Shown: one piece after another, positions 1 through 4,964 of the stretch
Numbering within the stretch: the stretch's first letter is position 1
How the letters are laid out: the number at the start of each line of letters is the position of its first letter
Origin: Rhodospirillales bacterium
GTDB taxonomy: Bacteria > Pseudomonadota > Alphaproteobacteria > Rhodospirillales > UBA2165
NCBI GenBank assembly: GCA_013204125.1
Contig: JABMOP010000246.1
Span: 1 to 8,182 of the forward strand
DNA length: 8,182 nt
Direction of reading: 5' to 3'
Position numbers and translations under genes: made by a program
The notes under the pieces: generated by a model
Database searches by the model: none
What the model saw: the letters and a program-made list of their open reading frames with translations, nothing else
What the model was told of the DNA's origin: nothing

Positions 1-2
1 AC

Positions 3-35
3 CGAATGATCGACGAAGCCGACGACGTTCTTTAG
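3..35 (+). pseudogene. uvrC: N-terminal fragment of UvrC, ending at an in-frame amber codon
   Basis: The codons from position 3 read R-M-I-D-E-A-D-D-V-L and then TAG (33-35). The same frame goes straight on as V-G-K-A-K-N-L-K-K-R, the unmistakable continuation of the UvrC GIY-YIG domain. In the family this segment normally reads Y-R-M...V-L-Y-V-G-K-A-K, so the stop replaces one tyrosine and nothing is inserted or deleted. The true gene start lies left of the window. I list this piece separately because a gene caller would begin uvrC downstream of the stop. Whether it is a real lesion, a base-calling error (TAC or TAT read as TAG) or readthrough cannot be settled from the sequence. Confidence 0.8.
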
Positions 36-65
36 GTCGGCAAGGCCAAAAATCTTAAAAAACGG

Positions 66-1781
66 GTGGCCAACTACACCAATTTTGGTCGCCAATCGAT
101 CCGCATCCAGCGCATGATCAGCCGCACCCGGTCGATGGAATTCGTTACCACCCATACCGAGGCGGAAGCCCTATTGCTCGAAGCCAACCTGATAAAGCGC
201 CTTATGCCGCGCTATAATATCTTGCTGCGCGACGACAAATCCTTCCCCCACATTCTCATAACCGGCGACCATGACTACCCGCGGGTGGTGAAACACCGCG
301 GCGCCAAAAATCGCAAAGGCGAATATTTTGGCCCGTTCGCATCGGCGGGCGCAGTCAACCAGTCGCTGGCCGTCCTGCAACGGGCGTTTCTTCTTCGAAC
401 CTGCAGCGATACGGTGTTCGATACGCGCACGCGGCCCTGCCTTCTTCATCAAATCAAGCGCTGCGCCGGCCCTTGTGTCGATATCATGGGGAGCCGGGAA
501 TATGGCGAATTGGTCGGCCAAGCGCGCGCCTTTCTTACCGGCAAGTCTAAGGCAATTCAAAAAACACTCGCAACCCAGATGCAGGCCGCCAGCGATGGCC
601 TGGATTTTGAAAAAGCCGCCGAATTACGCGATCGTATCCGCGCCCTTACCTCCATCCAGGCCCATCAGGACATCAATGCCGCGAATGTGGGCGAAGCCGA
701 TTTAATCGGCATTCACGTCGCCGGCGGTCAGGCGTGCGTGCAGGTATTTTTCATCCGCGGCGGATCAAACTACGGAAACCGCGCCTATTATCCTGCCCAC
801 GCCGCCGATGCCGGGCCGGAACAAATTCTAGAAGCCTTTCTCGGCCAATTTTATGCCAACAAAATTCCGCCAAAACTGATCCTCCTTTCCCATCATTTGC
901 CCGAACCCGAGCTGATGATGGCGGCGCTTGGCGAACGCGCCGGGCGTTCGGTCAAAATCGAAGTGCCGAAGCGCGGCGCTAAGTTCGGCATGATCGGGCT
1001 CGCCTTAAACAATGCGGAAAAAGCGCTGGGGCGGCGCTTGGTCGAAAGCGCTTCGCAACGGAAATTATTGGAACAACTGGCCGAGCGGCTTGAATTGGAT
1101 GGCCCGCCGGATCGCATCGAAGTCTATGACAACAGCCATATATCGGGCACCAACGCGGTCGGCGGCATGATCGTCGCCGGCCCCGAAGGCTTCATCAAGA
1201 ACGCCTATCGGAAATTCAATATCAAAAGTCCGGACACGGTGCCGGGTGATGATTACGCGATGATGCGCGAAGTTCTCCGGCGCCGTTTTAAACGCGCTTT
1301 GAGCGAAGATCCGGAACGGCAAAGTGCAACTTGGCCGGATTTGGTCTTAATAGACGGCGGCCAGGGGCACCTGACCCAGGCGGAACAAGTGTTCGCAGAA
1401 TTGGGCATTAGCGACGTTGCGTTATGTTCTATTGCAAAGGGGCCGGACCGCAACGCAGGGCGGGAATCCTTCCATCTTCCGGGCCGCCCGGCATTTCGTT
1501 TGGACAGTCGCGATTCAGTGCTGTATTTTCTGCAGCGACTCAGGGACGAAGCACACAGGTTTGCCATCGGCACCCATCGGGCGCGCCGGGCGAAACAGGT
1601 GGTGCGCTCACCCCTGGACGAAATTCAAGGCGTCGGTGGTGCGCGCAAAAAGGCTCTGCTGCATCACTTCGGATCGGCGGGCGCCGTTGCCCAAGCGGGA
1701 AGCACGGATTTAGAAGCAGTGGACGGTATAAATTCGGCCCTCGCCGCCCGCATTTACGGATGGTTCCATCCGGATGAATGA
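66..1781 (+). CDS. uvrC: UvrABC excinuclease subunit C (UvrC), 5' end interrupted and cut by the window edge
   Basis: UvrC makes both incisions around a DNA lesion bound by UvrB in nucleotide excision repair, in the cytoplasm. The longest open stretch after the in-frame TAG begins at GTG 66, but homologous sequence runs in frame from the left edge. GTG 66 is the Val of K-K-R-V-A-N-Y and has no ribosome binding site, so it is a formal start only. Counting from it: the GIY-YIG domain ends with E39-A-N-L-I-K. Four cysteines at 113, 125, 133 and 137 have the spacing of the Fe-S ligands described for E. coli UvrC. A UVR domain that contacts UvrB spans about 165-194. The RNase H-like nuclease that makes the 5' incision spans about 345-510, with D355, D396, D430 and H497 matching the E. 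coli D399, D438, D466 and H538. Tandem helix-hairpin-helix repeats occupy about 516-568. Everything after the TAG looks intact. pgsA follows 36 bp downstream. Identity is certain; the functional state of the 5' end is not. Confidence 0.95.
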   Translation: MANYTNFGRQSIRIQRMISRTRSMEFVTTHTEAEALLLEANLIKRLMPRYNILLRDDKSFPHILITGDHDYPRVVKHRGAKNRKGEYFGPFASAGAVNQSLAVLQRAFLLRTCSDTVFDTRTRPCLLHQIKRCAGPCVDIMGSREYGELVGQARAFLTGKSKAIQKTLATQMQAASDGLDFEKAAELRDRIRALTSIQAHQDINAANVGEADLIGIHVAGGQACVQVFFIRGGSNYGNRAYYPAHAADAGPEQILEAFLGQFYANKIPPKLILLSHHLPEPELMMAALGERAGRSVKIEVPKRGAKFGMIGLALNNAEKALGRRLVESASQRKLLEQLAERLELDGPPDRIEVYDNSHISGTNAVGGMIVAGPEGFIKNAYRKFNIKSPDTVPGDDYAMMREVLRRRFKRALSEDPERQSATWPDLVLIDGGQGHLTQAEQVFAELGISDVALCSIAKGPDRNAGRESFHLPGRPAFRLDSRDSVLYFLQRLRDEAHRFAIGTHRARRAKQVVRSPLDEIQGVGGARKKALLHHFGSAGAVAQAGSTDLEAVDGINSALAARIYGWFHPDE

Positions 1782-1817
1782 GCAAAAGAAGAAAGACCCA
1801 GGGAAGTTGTTTCAATA

Positions 1818-2447
1818 ATGCTGACAAAACTACCTAATCTCCTGACGTTGTCGCGCATCGGGGCAATTCCATTGCTGATCGCCACGTTTTACATCCATGC
1901 GCCGCTCGGCAATTGGCTTGGGCTGGCAATTTTGGCGGTTGCCGGGTTTACAGATTACTTCGATGGATATTTTGCCCGCGCCCTTGAACAACAATCCTCT
2001 TTCGGAAAATTTTTAGACCCGATTGCCGACAAGCTTCTGGTGTCGGCTCTTTTGTTGATGCTGGTCGCGTTCGAACGCATTCCGGGAATCGCCATATTGC
2101 CGGCGGTGGTAATCTTGGCCCGGGAAATTTTGGTTTCAGGACTGCGTGAATTTCTTGCCGGCGCCCAGGTCAGCGTTCCGGTCAGCCGGCTCGCCAAGTA
2201 CAAAACCTTCTTACAAATTTTGATGCTGGGATTTCTAATCGTTGGTCCGGCGGGGCCGATGTTCGGCCCGGTCTCGACGACCGAGATTGGCGTCATTGGA
2301 TTGTGGATCGCCGCCCTCATTACCTTGATCACCGGCTATGATTATTTACGGGCGGGGCTGCGTCATGTCGACGAGTTAGACGGTATCGAAGCGGCAAGGG
2401 GGGCTGATAGGAGCGGCAAAGAAGAAGGTGAAAATTCTAATTTATGA
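1818..2447 (+). CDS. pgsA: CDP-diacylglycerol--glycerol-3-phosphate 3-phosphatidyltransferase
   Basis: PgsA makes phosphatidylglycerol phosphate from CDP-diacylglycerol and glycerol-3-phosphate in the inner membrane, the committed step to phosphatidylglycerol and cardiolipin. The 209-residue length is usual for the family. The CDP-alcohol phosphotransferase signature D-x2-DG-x2-AR-x8-G-x3-D-x3-D is complete (D46, D49-G50, A53-R54, G63, D67, D71). The N-terminal N-L-L-T-L-S-R-I and the A-R-E-I-L-V-S-G-L-R-E-F stretch at 101-112 mark PgsA rather than phosphatidylserine synthase. About five or six hydrophobic helices are visible (roughly 10-28, 33-45, 72-88, 90-107, 130-145 and 155-175). The last 25 residues are charged and probably cytoplasmic. 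ATG 1818 has a modest purine-rich GGGAAG at 1801-1806. The gene lies 36 bp after uvrC, an adjacency common in Proteobacteria, and overlaps mobB by four bases. Confidence 0.95.
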   Translation: MLTKLPNLLTLSRIGAIPLLIATFYIHAPLGNWLGLAILAVAGFTDYFDGYFARALEQQSSFGKFLDPIADKLLVSALLLMLVAFERIPGIAILPAVVILAREILVSGLREFLAGAQVSVPVSRLAKYKTFLQILMLGFLIVGPAGPMFGPVSTTEIGVIGLWIAALITLITGYDYLRAGLRHVDELDGIEAARGADRSGKEEGENSNL

Positions 2448-2947
2448 AAATATTCGGTATTGCGGGATGGAGCGGAAGCGGCAAGACAACTCTCATCATC
2501 GGCCTTCTTCCGGTGCTAACCAAGCGCGGCATAACCGTTTCCACGGTCAAACACGCCCATCACGGGTTCGATATCGATAAACCGGGCAAGGACAGTTTCG
2601 AACACCGGACCGCCGGCGCCACAGAAGTTATGGTTGGATCGAACACCCGCTGGGCATTGATGCATGAATTACGCGGCCGCGACGAGCCGCCTTTGACCAA
2701 GTTGATCGCCCGGATGGAAACGGTCGATCTGTTTCTCGTCGAAGGTTTCAAATGGGAAGGCCATTTGAAATTGGAAGTTCACAGGCCGTCGGTTGGCAAA
2801 CCGCTTTTACAGCCCGATGATCCGACAATCACCGGGATCGCCAGTGATCGCCCGCTTGACGCCGCCACCAAGCCGGTCTTGGATATCTATGATATCGATG
2901 GAATTGCAGATTTTATACTCCGTCAATGCCAGCTTCGGGCAGGCTAA
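2444..2947 (+). CDS. mobB: Molybdopterin-guanine dinucleotide biosynthesis protein B (MobB)
   Basis: MobB is a GTP-binding accessory protein that assists conversion of molybdenum cofactor to its guanine dinucleotide form, working with MobA. It is not strictly essential where studied. The 167 residues open with a beta strand and a Walker A loop, G-W-S-G-S-G-K-T (8-15). These are followed by the MobB-type segment V-K-H-A-H-H-G-F-D-I-D-K-P-G-K-D-S (35-51) and the second conserved strand D-L-F-L-V-E-G-F-K (95-103). No MobA or other domain is fused to it. ATG 2444 overlaps the pgsA stop as ATGA. A weak AAGG (2425-2428) sits rather far upstream, so translational coupling to pgsA is likely. moeA begins two bases after the mobB stop. 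The setting in a cofactor gene block supports the call. Confidence 0.93.
   Translation: MKIFGIAGWSGSGKTTLIIGLLPVLTKRGITVSTVKHAHHGFDIDKPGKDSFEHRTAGATEVMVGSNTRWALMHELRGRDEPPLTKLIARMETVDLFLVEGFKWEGHLKLEVHRPSVGKPLLQPDDPTITGIASDRPLDAATKPVLDIYDIDGIADFILRQCQLRAG
2937..2943 (+). promoter_or_regulatory. Ribosome binding site that decides the moeA start
   Basis: The string GGGCAGG ends six bases before ATG 2950. The upstream in-frame ATG at 2926 has no purine-rich sequence before it and would overlap mobB by 22 bases. I therefore place the moeA start at 2950. The site lies inside the last codons of mobB. Confidence 0.55.
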
Positions 2948-2949
2948 TA

Positions 2950-4230
2950 ATGAACGATTTGGATAGTTGTTTTCGAATTTCAGATGAACGCGTGACCGTG
3001 GCCGAGGCGCTGGCCCGGTTCTCAAAGGGCATCAAGCCGGCGACCGGGATCGAACGCATACCGACCAGCGAAGCCTTGGGCCGTGTTCTTGCCCAAGATT
3101 TATGCGCCTCCCAGGATACCCCGCCGCACGACAATTCTGCGGTCGATGGCTACGCGGTTTATTTCGATGATCTGAACGCCGGCGCCGAGACCCGTTTGCG
3201 TGTCACCGGCCGCATCGCCGCCGGCCACCCTTTGAACCGCGCTGCCCGCCGGGGTGAAGCGGTGCAAATTTTCACCGGTGCGCCGATGCCGCTTGGCCAG
3301 GATGGCGACGGCCCCGATACAGTCTTCATGGTCGAAGACTGCAACATCGAAGGCGAGGTGGTGATCTTGCCGGCGGGCATTAAATTGGGCGCCAACCGCC
3401 GCCGCGCCGGCGAAGATGTGAAGGCCGGCGCTGTTGTCTTGAAAGCGGGCGGACGGCTCCGGGCTCAAGAAATTGCAATGGCGGCGTCCCTTGGGCTTGC
3501 CGAAATTGAAGTGCGCGCGCGGCTTCGCGTCGGCGTATTTTCCACCGGCGACGAAGTGCGCGAGCCGGGCACGGCGCTGGATGCGGGCTGTATCTATGAC
3601 GCCAATCGCTACGCCTTGATGGCGATGCTCGGCCGGCTTGGCGCCGATGTGACGGATATGGGAATTTTCAAAGACAACCGCGCCGAAGTTGAAGCCGGCC
3701 TCGCCGCCGCCGCCGCCGATTACGATCTTCTGATGACGTCCGGCGGCGTCTCCAAAGGCGAAGAAGATCATGTGCGGGCTGCGATCGATAGCCTCGGCGC
3801 CGTCAATTCCTGGAACCTGGCGATCAAACCCGGCCGGCCGATGGCGCTCGGCCATATATCGGGGAAGGGCCGTGACACGCCGTTCATCGGGCTACCCGGC
3901 AACCCGGTTGCGGTGATGGTGACGTTTTTACGCATTGCCCGACCGATCGTTTTGTTGTTGCAAGGCGCCCGCGCCGTCGATCCGGCCTTCTTCAAAGTCG
4001 CCGCTGATTTCGATTATGATAAAAAACCCGGCCGCCGCGAATGGCTCCGCGCCGCCCTTGCCCAAGATGCCGACGGAAATTTATGCGCGGCCAAATATCC
4101 CGACGACGGATCGGGGATCATATCGTCGATGGTTGCCGCCGATGGATTGGTCGAATTGGCTGAAGACTTAACCCAAATTCGCAAAGGCGCGTTAGTCGAT
4201 TTTCTTCCCTTCAGCGAAGTCATGAGCTAG
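2950..4230 (+). CDS. moeA: Molybdopterin molybdotransferase (MoeA)
   Basis: MoeA hydrolyses adenylylated molybdopterin and inserts molybdate to give molybdenum cofactor, in the cytoplasm, usually as a dimer. From ATG 2950 the protein has 426 residues, typical of the family. Visible landmarks in order are N-S-A-V-D-G-Y-A-V (62-70), I-F-T-G-A-P-M-P (107-114), G-A-N-R-R-R-A-G-E-D-V (148-158), the start of the MogA-like domain V-G-V-F-S-T-G-D-E-V (194-203), T-S-G-G-V-S-K-G-E-E-D (263-273), K-P-G-R-P-M (293-298) and L-P-G-N-P-V (315-320). The C-terminal domain IV covers about 345-426. A short Asp/Gly-rich insert (L-G-Q-D-G-D-G, 115-121) precedes D-T-V-F-M-V-E-D and is the only local oddity. The gene starts two bases after mobB and ends 13 bases before moaD, so it belongs to the same transcript. 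An ATG at 2926 is the alternative start and would add eight residues. Confidence 0.95.
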   Translation: MNDLDSCFRISDERVTVAEALARFSKGIKPATGIERIPTSEALGRVLAQDLCASQDTPPHDNSAVDGYAVYFDDLNAGAETRLRVTGRIAAGHPLNRAARRGEAVQIFTGAPMPLGQDGDGPDTVFMVEDCNIEGEVVILPAGIKLGANRRRAGEDVKAGAVVLKAGGRLRAQEIAMAASLGLAEIEVRARLRVGVFSTGDEVREPGTALDAGCIYDANRYALMAMLGRLGADVTDMGIFKDNRAEVEAGLAAAAADYDLLMTSGGVSKGEEDHVRAAIDSLGAVNSWNLAIKPGRPMALGHISGKGRDTPFIGLPGNPVAVMVTFLRIARPIVLLLQGARAVDPAFFKVAADFDYDKKPGRREWLRAALAQDADGNLCAAKYPDDGSGIISSMVAADGLVELAEDLTQIRKGALVDFLPFSEVMS

Positions 4231-4243
4231 GAACGTAATTATT

Positions 4244-4498
4244 ATGAAGGTTCTCTATTTTGCCTGGCTGCGCGAGCGGACCGGTGTCGCCGAAGAAGAC
4301 ATTGCGCTTGAGGACGGCGTTAAAGATGTCGCCGGCCTGATCGACTGGATGAAAACCCGGGGCGGGTTGTTCGAAGCCGCGTTCACGGAAATGGTCGTCG
4401 TCCGCGCCGCCGTCAATCAGGTGCATGTGCAAATGGACCATGAAATCACCGACGACGATGAAATTGCCTTCTTCCCGCCGGTTTCCGGAGGCCGTTAA
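4244..4498 (+). CDS. moaD: Molybdopterin synthase small subunit, sulfur carrier (MoaD)
   Basis: MoaD carries a thiocarboxylate on its C-terminal glycine and gives sulfur to precursor Z inside the MoaD-MoaE complex, making molybdopterin; MoeB-type enzymes activate it by adenylylation. The 84-residue protein has the ubiquitin-like pattern. Its first strand is M-K-V-L-Y-F-A-W-L-R, typical of alphaproteobacterial MoaD, and its tail is D-E-I-A-F-F-P-P-V-S-G-G (72-83). An extra Arg84 follows the Gly-Gly before the stop, whereas the family normally ends at Gly-Gly. The chemistry needs a free terminal glycine, so this tail is odd: it may need trimming, or it may reflect a sequence error. ATG 4244 has AGGA at 4229-4232 overlapping the moeA stop. 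moaE follows with no gap. Confidence 0.93.
   Translation: MKVLYFAWLRERTGVAEEDIALEDGVKDVAGLIDWMKTRGGLFEAAFTEMVVVRAAVNQVHVQMDHEITDDDEIAFFPPVSGGR
4487..4491 (+). promoter_or_regulatory. moaE ribosome binding site inside the Gly-Gly codons of moaD
   Basis: GGAGG, a strong Shine-Dalgarno core, ends seven bases before GTG 4499. It lies in the GGA-GGC codons for the functional Gly82-Gly83 of MoaD. The two subunits are made in a fixed complex, so coupling their translation here makes sense. Confidence 0.8.
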
Positions 4499-4957
4499 GT
4501 GATCCGCATCCAAACAGATGATTTCGATGTCGGCGCCGAGATTGCCGATTTAAGGGCGCGGGCGGGCACATCCGGCGCCGATATCGGCGGCATTTGTACC
4601 TTCGTTGGTGTTGTTCGGGGCGGCGCCGGCGAGGACAAAATCACGGCCATGTCCCTAGAACATTATCCAGGCATGACGGAAAAGGAATTGGCGCGGATCG
4701 AGGGCGAAGCGAATTCACGCTGGCCACTGGCCGATAGCTTGATCGTTCATCGCACCGGTCGGCTTGCGCCCGGCGATCAAATCGTTCTCGTACTGACCGC
4801 TTCGCCGCACCGCAAAGCCGCGTTCGAAGCTTGCGAATTTCTGATCGATTGGCTCAAAACCCAGGCGCCATTTTGGAAATCGGAAGAAACCGAAGGCGGC
4901 GCCCGCTGGGTCGAAGCCAAGAATTCCGACGCCGCCGCCGCGGCTAAGTGGAAGTGA
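4499..4957 (+). CDS. moaE: Molybdopterin synthase catalytic subunit (MoaE)
   Basis: MoaE is the large subunit of molybdopterin synthase. It binds precursor Z and receives two sulfurs from the MoaD thiocarboxylate. The 152 residues contain all the family landmarks: F-V-G-V-V-R (35-40), L-E-H-Y-P-G-M-T-E (53-61), H-R-T-G-R-L-A-P-G-D (84-93), S-P-H-R (102-105) and W-L-K-T-Q-A-P-F-W-K-S-E (118-129). H104, R105, K120 and K127 line up with E. coli H103, R104, K119 and the active-site K126. The C-terminus ends in an Ala-rich run (A145-A149) followed by K-W-K, which is not conserved. The start is GTG 4499, supported by the strong GGAGG seven bases upstream and by the family N-terminus. It is the last gene of the forward block, and its stop is 7 bp from the stop of the converging EF-G-like gene. 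Confidence 0.95.
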   Translation: MIRIQTDDFDVGAEIADLRARAGTSGADIGGICTFVGVVRGGAGEDKITAMSLEHYPGMTEKELARIEGEANSRWPLADSLIVHRTGRLAPGDQIVLVLTASPHRKAAFEACEFLIDWLKTQAPFWKSEETEGGARWVEAKNSDAAAAAKWK

Positions 4958-4964
4958 ATCCTTA

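Noticed and set aside
33..35. Pyrrolysine or other dedicated recoding at the uvrC TAG
   Set aside because: I see no downstream stem-loop of the kind expected for dedicated insertion, TAG serves as a true stop for moeA here, and the family has tyrosine at this site. Kept only as a remote option in the finding.
2926..2949. Upstream ATG start for moeA, adding eight residues
   Set aside because: It overlaps mobB by 22 bases and lacks a ribosome binding site. ATG 2950 has GGGCAGG six bases upstream.
3703..3720. Short run of GCC triplets in moeA
   Set aside because: It encodes a plain Ala run in a helix (A252-A256). It is ordinary low complexity for this codon usage, not a meaningful repeat.
3100..3855. 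A 251-codon open frame on the minus strand opposite moeA
   Set aside because: It lies wholly inside moeA, whose protein matches its family end to end. The translation is a His/Ala/Gly/Arg-rich shadow with no recognisable domain and no ribosome binding site that I can see. Such frames are common opposite GC-rich codons.
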